A DNA stretch of 64,000 nucleotides, from NCBI RefSeq assembly GCF_000002875.2, contig NC_009410.2:820492-884491 (forward strand), read 5' to 3'. The translations under genes and the position numbers were made by a program. A model generated the notes under the pieces. It was given only the letters and a program-made list of their open reading frames with translations. It was not told the DNA's origin and made no database searches. This DNA is from Leishmania infantum JPCM5. Taxonomy: Eukaryota > Euglenozoa > Kinetoplastea > Trypanosomatida > Trypanosomatidae. Shown here in pieces: positions 50,541 to 59,500 of the stretch (position 1 is the stretch's first letter; every line of letters starts with the position of its first letter).

Positions 50541-51344
50541 ATGCGGGGTCGCACGCTGACGCTGTTGGTTCGCGATGCGCTGAACGCGGGCAGCTCCATG
50601 ACTTTGGGCAGCAAGGGCATGCGCCCCTCTCCAGAGGCACATCGGCGACGAATGCCGTGGACGGCAGCTAAGGAGTACGTGCCCGGCGTCGTCTTGAACA
50701 GCAAGGAAAAGCTCGTATTGGATGGGACGCAGCTGGTGGAGCTCGACCACATCGATCGCGCCTCGCAGGTGGACCCGCTTGAGGTGCTGAAGGCCGCCGT
50801 GGCAACACGCGCCTACAACACTTCTACCGGCTTCAACATCTTCCAGCTCGCCTCGCAGACGCGCTTCCACGGCCGTGGACAGAAATTCTTTCGCGAGGAG
50901 TGGCGGCAGGGCACTTACGAGAAGTACGTTACTTTAGCCGCCATCGACTTTGATCGAGAGGGCAGCAAAGGCACGGCGTACGGCTACATCACATTCCATG
51001 GCGAGTCCACCACCCGACCTGTTGAGATCCACTACGCCGACACACCGGGTTGGCAGATGGACTACGACGAAGCCGCCGCTGTCCCGTTCGACGCTGCCGT
51101 GCCACCGCCGCCGAGCATCGGCACGGAAGTCCCGGTAGATCCCTCCACGTACAGGCTAAAGGCATACCCCTTTTACGATGCACCAAACCCGCCGGAGTTT
51201 GTAGAGCGGCTTCTCAAGGATCGCGGCGTGTTGCCAGACCTGCCAATGGACGCCTCGGCACCCGCAGAAAACGCTGCGGCCGCCTCAGCAGACGGCGCAC
51301 GCGCGGACGGTTCGCATCACTACGAGCCGAGGGGCAGCGTTTAA
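50541..51344 (+). CDS. Mitochondrial ribosomal protein, mS34-like
   Basis: The product is 267 residues from ATG 50541 (MRGRTLTLLVRDALNAG). The start is Arg-rich and amphipathic, as for a mitochondrial presequence. The core TRFHGRGQKFFREEWRQGTYEKYV followed by LAAIDFDREGSKGTAYGYITFHGE follows the mS34 pattern: a Gly-x-Gly stretch with a basic-aromatic-Trp core, then an aromatic pair, then a strand ending in 'G.AWG.LTF.G'. mS34 is a small-subunit mitoribosome protein. The C-terminal 60 residues are Pro- then Ala-rich. Family assignment is from pattern memory, not alignment. The GC3 bias is normal, unlike the genes about 2 kb downstream. Confidence 0.72.
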   Translation: MRGRTLTLLVRDALNAGSSMTLGSKGMRPSPEAHRRRMPWTAAKEYVPGVVLNSKEKLVLDGTQLVELDHIDRASQVDPLEVLKAAVATRAYNTSTGFNIFQLASQTRFHGRGQKFFREEWRQGTYEKYVTLAAIDFDREGSKGTAYGYITFHGESTTRPVEIHYADTPGWQMDYDEAAAVPFDAAVPPPPSIGTEVPVDPSTYRLKAYPFYDAPNPPEFVERLLKDRGVLPDLPMDASAPAENAAAASADGARADGSHHYEPRGSV

Positions 51345-52683
51345 GGCGCGCACAGGGGAAGAACGCTGTGCCGCCATTCGGCCTTTCCCACCCCTCCTCT
51401 GACCTCTGCCCAGCTCAGCACTTCGTCCTCGTACTTCCGTGTTATGGCATGCCATCATCAGCGGCAGGGGCTGTGGGCTCCATTGCTGTTGGTTGCCTCA
51501 CAAGGGTGTTGGTTTCCCTGGTCCACGAGAGGAGGGGCAGTCGCCCGGCGCACATTGCCCCCCCCCCCCCCCCCCACCACCCACCACCCGCAGATACGAA
51601 CAGAAGATTGCAGCGTCCTTTGCGTTCTCTCGATCACGCTGGAAGGACCACCTTGTCATCATAGTGTCTTTGCCCTCATGTGCGGTGCTTCTTTTTTGAC
51701 TTGTGTGTTGTTCCGTTAAATGGCGAGGGCTTCGGTGGGCGGTGCTGCACGCCTGACATGAGTCTGACGAACAGACATTTCCGGTTTGGGAAGGAAAGGG
51801 GAAGGAGTTAGTCGTCATCTGGGTCGTTGTGCGTACGTGCCGCATGTGAAGGCGAAAGAGTGCGTTAGTCTGTCTGTAACGGATGTGGTCGTGGAGGTGG
51901 AAATGGAGGGCGATGAGTGACACGCTGTGGTGTAAGTAGGTCCCCTTCCATGCATGCTCCAACGTTTGTGTGTGTGTGTGTCTGGGTAGTGCGTCGCACT
52001 CGCGGCAACTCACTTGCGCCCACGCGCACACGTAGGCAGGTCCGCTGCATGCTACGCTACCTCATTCACAAAGCAACAGAAACGCAACGAATCCGCGCGG
52101 TCACCCGCATCGTGCAGCGCCCGCTCCGCCCTTCCACCGAACCTCGTCGTTGCGTGTGTGAGACGAGCGCTCTTTTCGTCTCATTTCCTGCGCTGTCGCG
52201 GTGCGGTGCCCTACTGTCCATTGCCGCGGCGTACTGCACCGCAGCGAAGAGGATGCGCAACTGTATGCATGTGCAAAGTCAGCTATGACGGTGGTAACGA
52301 CACCTTTCGCGCACACTCCCGCTCCCTCTCTGCGCCACCATGCCGGCGCGCATCTGTGCATCGCGACACCCCCATTCCCTCGCGCCTGCATACTCCGCTC
52401 TCTCCTTCCCAACCACGCACACATACACCTGCTACCAGATGCCCACATCCGCTTCTGTATTCCGTCCATATGCTCGCATGGCACGTCACACATAGCGCCC
52501 GCAGGGACGCGCACACTCCCTCGTACACGATACTCACGTCAACTCCCTCTGCCATCACTCGCTTAAACATCTGCTACACACTAACTCAAGCATACCACCC
52601 GATTCCCCGCCACCACTCAGGGCACTGTCTCAAGCCTGTGACTCGGGTTTCGGGGTCGGCGACGAGCCCGTTCAAACTGCGTG
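51345..52683. other. Intergenic region with C18 run
   Basis: About 1.3 kb. Includes an 18-C homopolymer (51558-51575) followed by CCACC units, a mixed-sequence island (about 51720-51910) and CA/CT-rich DNA to about 52620. Frames open across 52014-52680 are compositionally biased and not convincing. Confidence 0.6.
51558..51575. repeat. Poly-C run (18)
   Basis: Eighteen C in a row, then ACCACCCACCACCC. The minus strand could form a G-quadruplex. Length is likely unreliable in any assembly. Confidence 0.9.
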
Positions 52684-52860
52684 ATGTTTCAGCGACGTGG
52701 CCCGAGGCCAAACGACGCCATCCACAGCGAGTGCCACAGCAACCTGCGCATGGCAAGCGTGCCGCACACCTTCACCGGCAAGTCTGCGGAGTTTTGCCGC
52801 CTTTTGGTGGCTAAGCATGGCGCGCTGTCCCGCGCTGGCGTGCGTCATGCGCCACGGCGG
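52684..52860 (+). pseudogene. Possible truncated 5' end of a protein-coding gene
   Basis: An ATG at 52684 opens a frame reading MFQRRGPRPNDAIHSECHSN and continuing through FTGKSAEFCRLLVAKHG, with mostly G/C third positions. It looks more like real coding sequence than the spacers do. After about 52860 it runs into the hyper-GC block and loses all coding character, although the frame stays open into the nitrilase at 53224. Either a gene has been broken here, or the assembly is collapsed or wrong, or this is chance. It should not be taken as the N-terminus of the nitrilase, whose family start is at 53224. No homology recognised. Confidence 0.3.
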
Positions 52861-53110
52861 CAGCGCGCTCCCGGGGCGGTGTTTCCCCGGCCGCCTCGCC
52901 GCGCCGCCCATTCCTTTCGCGGGCGGCGGCCCGTTCGCCGCAGGGCCACCCCTGGCCCCCCCGCGCGCGCGGGGGTGGCGGGCCCTTCTGGGCCCTCGCC
53001 AGCCCCGCAAAGGGGGGGGGGGCGCCGCTTCCGTCCGGCCGCACCGGCTTTCTCGCCGCGGGGGCTGCCAAAGACCAAGGGCGGCGCCCCCCCCCCCGAA
53101 ACATCCCCCC
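52845..53110. other. Hyper-GC palindromic block of doubtful quality
   Basis: G+C reaches 54 of 60 bases at 52921-52980 (hand count). It includes the 18-base perfect palindrome CCCCCGCGCGCGCGGGGG, the inverted GGGCCC-TTCT-GGGCCC, a run of 12 G (about 53021-53032) and a C run (about 53087-53097). It ends abruptly: 53161-53220 has only 24 G+C of 60. Such a sequence is either a real structure-forming element or an assembly/base-calling artefact. Confidence 0.6.
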
Positions 53111-53223
53111 TGACACCCCCATGGACCCTCCCCCCTTCTCCTCCAAATTCTCAGTTTTCACCGAAGCAACAATTACAACTTCCAAAAGAAAACACTACCA
53201 TCAACGCTTTTTTCTTGCCCAAA

Positions 53224-54063
53224 ATGGCGTCTGTTCTGCCCGTGACTCTTTGCCAAATGGCTGTCACGCGTGAAAAGGCAGCCAATATCAAAAAGGCTGT
53301 CACGATGATCACTGAAGCTGCGAAGCGGGGCAGCAAGTTGGCTGTCTTACCCGAGTGCTTCAACTGCCCGTATGGCACCAAGTATTTCGACGAGTACTCT
53401 GAGGCCCTTGCGCCAGGCAATGAAACATTTGATGCGATATCCCAGTGCGCCAAGGAAAACAGCATCTGGATCGTTGCAGGTAGCATTCCCGAAAAGTCAG
53501 CTGATGGAAAACTATTCAATTCGAGCATGACGTTTGGATCGGATGGTGCGCTGAAACACGTGCACCGCAAGGTGCATCTGTTCCGCATCAACACGGATAC
53601 CGTCCGCTTCGACGAGGGCGAAGTGCTCAGTGCTGGAAATGATGCCACTGCCATTTCGCTGGACGAGCACACAAAGTTTGGTGTTGCTATTTGCTTCGAT
53701 ATCCGATACCCCTTCCTGGCGTGGAAATACACTGAACAAGGAACCTCCTTTATTGTGTACCCCGGTGCCTTTAACATGGTGACCGGCCCGATGCACTGGC
53801 AGCTGGCAGCGCGCGCTCGCGCTGTGGACAATCAGCAGTATGTTTTCTTGTGTTCCCCTGCCCGCGATACCTCCGCGGAGTACGTGGCATGGGGGCACTC
53901 CATGGTGGTAGATCCCTTTGGGAATGTTCTCTCGGAGCTGGATGAGAAGGAGGGGTTTGTTGATTGGAAGGTAGACCTCAGTGTCATTCAAGATATGCGC
54001 AACCGAGTTCCCATCCTGAAAGGCGTGCGTGATGACCTCTATACCCTGCATTGGAAGAAGTAG
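53224..54063 (+). CDS. NIT2: Nitrilase-superfamily hydrolase, Nit2/omega-amidase type
   Basis: The product is 279 residues from ATG 53224 (human NIT2 is 276). The catalytic triad is complete: Glu44 in LPECFNCPYGTKYF, Lys116 in HRKVHLF and Cys157 in AICFDIRYP. These motifs, and FRINTDTVRFDEGE plus PMHWQLAARARAVDNQ, match Nit2/omega-amidase closely. That enzyme converts alpha-ketoglutaramate and alpha-ketosuccinamate to the ketoacids, repairing products of glutamine/asparagine transamination. No targeting signal is evident if 53224 is the start. Composition is odd: about two-thirds G/C at third positions in the first 48 codons, against about 85% for kynureninase, with GTT, GCT, ACT and AAT codons common. 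The flanks are AT-rich. Recent acquisition, or an island of different mutational bias, could explain this; the next genes share it. Confidence 0.93.
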   Translation: MASVLPVTLCQMAVTREKAANIKKAVTMITEAAKRGSKLAVLPECFNCPYGTKYFDEYSEALAPGNETFDAISQCAKENSIWIVAGSIPEKSADGKLFNSSMTFGSDGALKHVHRKVHLFRINTDTVRFDEGEVLSAGNDATAISLDEHTKFGVAICFDIRYPFLAWKYTEQGTSFIVYPGAFNMVTGPMHWQLAARARAVDNQQYVFLCSPARDTSAEYVAWGHSMVVDPFGNVLSELDEKEGFVDWKVDLSVIQDMRNRVPILKGVRDDLYTLHWKK

Positions 54064-54584
54064 TCGCTACATATTTTTGCTGTTTTCCTTTGCTTAATTG
54101 TAGTATAAGGTGCTCCTCTCAGTACTCTTGTATCGTCTCTTTTTCTTTTCTCCTTGCACTTAATTGTGTATCCCTTACACGCATTCTTATGTGTGCGATC
54201 GATTCGCACTAAAAAAAAACTGAAAAAGATGGACCCTTTGTATTTGAATTAGTGAGATGCAAAACAACAAAAAGAGAATCTAGCGTGCAGAGTGAGTGAG
54301 CACCGTAAGGCTTATCCACAGTCTACACGCACAGTCAGGGTAAAATTGAGTATTCATGCCTTCTTTCTGTACGTCACTTGCACATCTTTGAGTGAGGAGC
54401 GCTAAAGTGAAGGTTGAAAGTCGATTTCGGCATGTAGGCGTTTGCCCTGGTCTAAACGATCCTCCTTTTGCTTCCAGTTTTGGTTGACCGACCCACCCTT
54501 TTCTATACACACACATGCATTCTTGCGCTTCTGCAGCGCTCCAACAGCTTTCTTGGATGCATGTGAAAAATAAAGCCGCTAGTC
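54064..54584. other. AT-rich intergenic region
   Basis: About 520 bases with T and A runs (e.g. run of A near 54211) and low G+C (22 of 60 at 54061-54120 by hand count), unlike the CT/TG spacers elsewhere. Near its end a T/C tract reaches CTTCTGCAG (AG at 54535-54536), a candidate splice acceptor 49 bases before the next ATG. An out-of-frame ATG at 54557 lies between them; a later AG at 54579-54580 would avoid it. Confidence 0.65.
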
Positions 54585-55802
54585 ATGCTTCGATGCGCAC
54601 AGCACTTGGCGCTTTCGTGCGCGTTATCCACTCGCCGAAGCACGCACACATTGAACATATTAGACTCCGCCGTTGTGAATCACCCACAGTCCGGCCAACA
54701 GTTGGTGCAGCCCGCTGAGGTTATCAAGGAAACAGTGCACCAGAGCAAAGACGAAGATACGCTGAAAAATTGCAGCGTCGACCCAGAGGATGTGAATGTG
54801 ATGAACAAGAGGGATATTGAGTGTATTGAGCTGCGCAAGCTCCAGTACATGCACTCGCAGCACGGGCCATTTATCGGTTCGCAGACGAAGAACAGCACAC
54901 CAGATCAAGTAAGCTTCCGCAAGCGTAGACACATCGTTCGAGTTCCTCAACCGGAGGTGGAGTACCGTCCGAACGAAACATCGTTTAGGCGCCTCCCAAA
55001 AAACTACATTATCCCCAATGAGTTCGAGCTTCGCGTACTATATCCGATGTCGACAAGCCTAAAGATCGTCGAAGGAAAAGCTGACTGCGTCGATCACAGT
55101 GCATTCAGCATTGACGAAGATCCATCGCCCATCGCGTACAGTATGATAGCGCCGCCAGATTGGAAGCCGGATGTGGAGCACCCATACATGGTTGTGCTCC
55201 CCGATCACCGCGGTATTCCGCGTGACTTTGAGGATGTGTGCGCCAACTTTTTCGAGCGCCCCACTCATTACGAATTGATGGCGCAGCAAAGGTGGGTTAT
55301 TCTGTCCCCCGTTGTGAACCTTCGACATAATATGCATGTTCCTGTGGAGGGGGTGGTGGCGAGATTCTGCGATTGGGTGAAGGACAACTTCCGCGTCGAA
55401 AATGGGAAGGTGCATCTTTTCGGCAAAGGCAACGGTGGCTATGTTGCATTGCGAACCGTGCTGGAGCACAAAGACGTAGCCCTTAGTGTCACCGCCATTC
55501 TAGGCCGCAGCGGCTCACCTTTTAGGCCACTCGATCGAGCACAAGATAAGGTGAAGAGCTATAATGGTGTTCACAGTCTTGTGTATGTGCCCGGGCTGCT
55601 GAGGAAGCAAGACTGGTACTACAAGTTCAAGTTCATGCTGGACATGGCACGGGTGCGCCCACCTCTTAGGAATATTCATTTTGCTGATGTACGGGACCAT
55701 CAAGTGTACTACGCCATTAATCCACAGGAGTTTTGGAACTATATGCAGTATTTTCGCAAGTACAACATACGGATGATTACAGAGAGTGGCTATTCCATTT
55801 AG
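54585..55802 (+). CDS. Mitochondrial alpha/beta-hydrolase-fold protein lacking the nucleophile
   Basis: The product is 405 residues. The start MLRCAQHLALSCALSTRRST is a good mitochondrial presequence (Arg, Leu, Ser, no acids). Residues about 170-330 have the look of an alpha/beta-hydrolase fold: SMIAPPDWKPDVEHPYMVVLPDH (first strands and the oxyanion region), then RFCDWVKDNFRVENGKVHLFG and the elbow GKGNGG (280-285). In active esterases this reads GxSxG; here the serine position is Gly282, so catalysis of the usual kind is unlikely. A later VRDHQVYYAINPQEFW contains a possible relic of the Asp/His region. Similar inactive folds occur as structural subunits of trypanosome mitochondrial complexes, which would suit the presequence, but I cannot name one. 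Codon use is less GC-rich than in most neighbours. Confidence 0.8.
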   Translation: MLRCAQHLALSCALSTRRSTHTLNILDSAVVNHPQSGQQLVQPAEVIKETVHQSKDEDTLKNCSVDPEDVNVMNKRDIECIELRKLQYMHSQHGPFIGSQTKNSTPDQVSFRKRRHIVRVPQPEVEYRPNETSFRRLPKNYIIPNEFELRVLYPMSTSLKIVEGKADCVDHSAFSIDEDPSPIAYSMIAPPDWKPDVEHPYMVVLPDHRGIPRDFEDVCANFFERPTHYELMAQQRWVILSPVVNLRHNMHVPVEGVVARFCDWVKDNFRVENGKVHLFGKGNGGYVALRTVLEHKDVALSVTAILGRSGSPFRPLDRAQDKVKSYNGVHSLVYVPGLLRKQDWYYKFKFMLDMARVRPPLRNIHFADVRDHQVYYAINPQEFWNYMQYFRKYNIRMITESGYSI

Positions 55803-56556
55803 CGTCTACAGACTATACACCAAGCGAGCGAGAGTTTTTTTTTTTGGGAAACATCATCTTTTATCGTTTTTTTTTTTCACCGTTGCATGTGTGTCGAGGC
55901 CGAGAGTTTATGATGCGGGAATCATGGTTTTTTTTTTTGGATGTACTGCATTACCTTAGCGCAACGTGTTCTCCACGTTTTTTGCAGTGTTTGCCACCTT
56001 TTTTCAGCTTTTCAATGCTTGCAAACAGACACCGAAAACAAAATAGTAAATATATACGAGACCACTACGCATCTCTTATTCTTCGGATCGCGGTACACAT
56101 GGGAGTGTGGTCCAGCTTCTCCCTCACAGGCACCGCTGCGTTAGTTGGGTGGCCGGCAGCTTTCAAGCAACACGCGACTCTTCTGATCTCATTCTAACTG
56201 CTTCACCAACTGCTGTGGCCTTTCAATCCGTGAGGATCTTTTCTTTCGTCATCTTCCCTCACGCTTGGACTTTGACGCGCGTGCGAGATGTTCTGGCGTG
56301 CGTGTACGCACCCTCATTATTCCTTTCCTGATCATTTTATTATTATTCACTGAGCAGCCGCTGCTATAGAGATCTTCGCAGGTGAAGAAGGCAACAAGAA
56401 CAAGCACGCTGCTTGTTCCTTCTCCCATTTTTTTTCGTGCTGCTTGTCGGTTATCACGTGCACTTGATCAGGCAGCAATATCGCGAAGGCTGAGAGAAGC
56501 CCAGCAACGTCTGAGAGAAGACGCAAACACATAGACTGTACACTGTTCATAGAACC
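55803..56556. other. AT-rich intergenic region
   Basis: About 750 bases with several T runs (55835-55845, 55868-55877, 55929-55938 approximately) and AT-rich sequence. No gene seen. A T-rich tract at 56414-56440 with AG at 56470-56471 is a possible splice acceptor 86 bases before the next ATG. Confidence 0.65.
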
Positions 56557-59500
56557 ATGATGGGCTACGAGGGTCGCTGCGTCCTTCTGGACGACGCCGA
56601 CGAATGGGTGAATATTCCATTTGTGGTACGCGAGTTTATGAAACAGCTCAATGACGAAGCGCAAGCATCCCGTGCCGTGGTGGAGATGCTACGTCAAGAG
56701 CAGAAAGAGACAAATCTGCTACTCCGTCGAGTGATGCAAAAGCAGGCGGATCTGGAAATTGACAACGCACGTAACATAATGTCACTGAATCACCACGCTT
56801 CAAGAGTTGCCCACGACTCCACAGAGAAGCGGCACACAGAGCAGATTCACTCTCTTCGGAAAAAGGCAGAAAAACTTGACGAAAAGATGCAGCATCTTTC
56901 TGCACATGTTGAAGAGCTATCGAAGTCAGCCCTCTTCTCCATCAGTACCGGCAGCGCCTTTGATGAGTTGAAAGGACTTGTCACTTGTCTGACCACTAAG
57001 GCGGAGACAACGGAGAGACTACTCAAAGATCACGTCGACGCTTGTACAGTGGGCCGGAGATCCACTGAATCACTGGTTGACTCAGCGGCGTTGGCGGCTG
57101 TCACAGACGTGCAGAAAACGCTCAAGAGTGAGCTGGACGTCTACAGTACACAGCAAAGAAGCTTGGAGAAGAGCATCGGGCTTCTCCGAGAAGCTTCCAG
57201 TTCTCAAAAGGAGGAAAGTAGCAGAATTCGCGGCATGTGCGAGGAGTTATCGCAGATTGTTGAGGCGGATCAAAAGGCGAGCAGAGAACGTTTCACATCA
57301 TGCTTTAATACGGTGGAGAAGCTCGAGTGTTTGTGCGTCGCGCAGCACGCCGAGCTGGAGTTGCGTATGAAGCGAGCAGAGGATACCTGTCTTGGGAGCG
57401 AGTCCAGATCACGAGAGGAAGCGAAATCTCTCTATGCTGAGCTTCGAGGTCTTGTCAAGGAGGACCAGGCTGAAACGCGGCAGCGCTATCACGAATTGGC
57501 AGAGGAGTTGCGCACGGTAAAGGAACAGCAGCGGCGCCTGACGGAGCAGCTGGCAACTGCAAACCACGAGGCGGAGGCTCTCACGCAGCGTGCCGTGAAG
57601 CAGATGAAAGACATTTCTGTGCGTCTTGATAGTGTGGAAACGGAGGTGGAGCAGCTTGGTTCCACCTTGGTGGCTCGCCGCGACCATCAGGAGCAGCGAC
57701 AGACGCAGGACGCGCTTGAAGCAATCAGGACCTCGTTAGCAGACACCGTGGCGACCTTTCAGGCACAGGTGCAGCAGCTCGCCACTTCCGTCAAGACTAT
57801 GCGGGCGGAGCAAATGGAAGATAATGATTGGCTGCATAACGAGCTGGGCCGCATCGGCACAATGGTGGGCTACGCATCACAGCAGCGCGAAAAGCAGGAG
57901 CGGCAAGTGACATCCTTGTGCGAAATTGTGCATAATCTCTCGGTCGCTGTGGAGGGGCTTCAGAAGGGGTGCGGCGTCACTGTGGTACCCCCTCCAGCGC
58001 CCGCTGCTTCACCAGCGCAGGCGAACACACCAGAGAGCTGCACAAGCATTGAGATTCCAGCGGCGTGGGAAACATGGCGGTCGACCTTTGTGAAAGATGT
58101 GGAGGAGAGGATCACGGCGGCGGTGTCACCGAACTCACAGCCGCACGCGTCGCCACCTGTACTTGAGCGCGTGTCTCAGCAGCTGAACGAGCTGACTGCG
58201 AAGGTAGACGGCGGCGCCAAGTATACACAGGCCATCGTGTCGCAGCAGATGGATCAGATGCGGAGCACAGTGAGAGATGAGGTGACGCATCAGCTGCAGT
58301 CGCACGCAGCATTGCGCGAAGTGACGCCAGCGTTGGTAGAGGTGGAGGCTGTGAAGCGCCGCGTGGCGGGGATCGAGCTAGGCCTGCAGACGCTGTCAAC
58401 ACGCGCCGACCGATGGTGCACGGACACTGAAGCCGGAAGCCTTTCCCCCACGAACCCCGTGCTTCAGCGTGTTCTCCTGGTCGAGGAGGCGATAGACGGC
58501 TTCAAGCGTCGGCTACTGGAGCTCGGCGAGCACGTGATGAGTGTTGACCAGCGGAGCAGCCAACTTGCCTGCGGGGCCCATGAGATGGAAGCACAACTGC
58601 ACGACCAGCAGCGCATGACGCTCAAGCTGGGCACTGATCTGACGGCGGCGCTGGAGGGCCTGCTGCACACGGAGCAGTCTCTTTCCCGTCACCAAAACTC
58701 GACAACACTGCAGCTGTCGGAGGTGCACACGCAGCTGGAAAAGTGGAAGCGTGATGCCGCAGCGGCACCAACTGCAGCTGCGCCGTCTGTCGAGTCACCA
58801 TCGAGTGTGCAAAATGGCGCTGCTGCTGCTTTTGGAATGAACGCCGATGTCTCTCGCAGGAGCCTGAGCGCCAGTGTTGCCCGATTGACGGAAACGGTAG
58901 ATCACCTTTCCGCGCAGGTGACTCGAATAGAGACAGAGACACTACAAGCGCTGCACGCCGATCTTGAAGCAGTGCGAGGCGAGTGTGCTGCTGCTACTGC
59001 GCGGCAAAGCAGGAGGGACGGCGTGTCTTCGCCCGCTTGCGACGCGCTACACAGAGAGGCGGTGCGCGCCGCCTACGAAGAGCTCCATCGCCGCCTTGAC
59101 GCTGAGGAGTCGTCACGCCGTGAGGCGGCGGCGGCGGCGCTCTGCACAGTGGAGGAACGGCTGCTCGCCATTGAGAGAGATGTTTCGGAGCTACTCTCCT
59201 CTCCTCCTAACAGAGGGTCCCCACCAGCCGGTGACGCAGACTCGGCTGCCACCGCGGCAGCCGTGAAACACTGCGTTGATGAACTGGCGCGGTGCCATGA
59301 GCGACTCGACGTAGTCCAGCAGCAGCTTAATAGCAATGCGTGCCGCTGCTCCAGTGGTGTTCCGCGCGTCCGTGAAGTGGAGAGAGATGCTCACCACCAG
59401 GATGTGCATCGGCTGCAGCAGCAGCTGGGGCGGTTGCAGGAGGACATGCACGCTTTTGTGACGTCTCAGCTGCGCACAGAGATGCGTGAGGCAGAGCCGG

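Noticed and set aside
52014..52814. 266-codon plus-strand ORF upstream of the nitrilase
   Set aside because: Arg/His/Ser/Pro-rich, from CA/CT-rich spacer; no ordered region. Its end overlaps the coding-like fragment at 52684 in another frame.
52681..53223. N-terminal extension of the nitrilase
   Set aside because: The frame is open, but it crosses the hyper-GC block and gives a Pro/Arg/Gly run. The Nit2 family starts where ATG 53224 starts.
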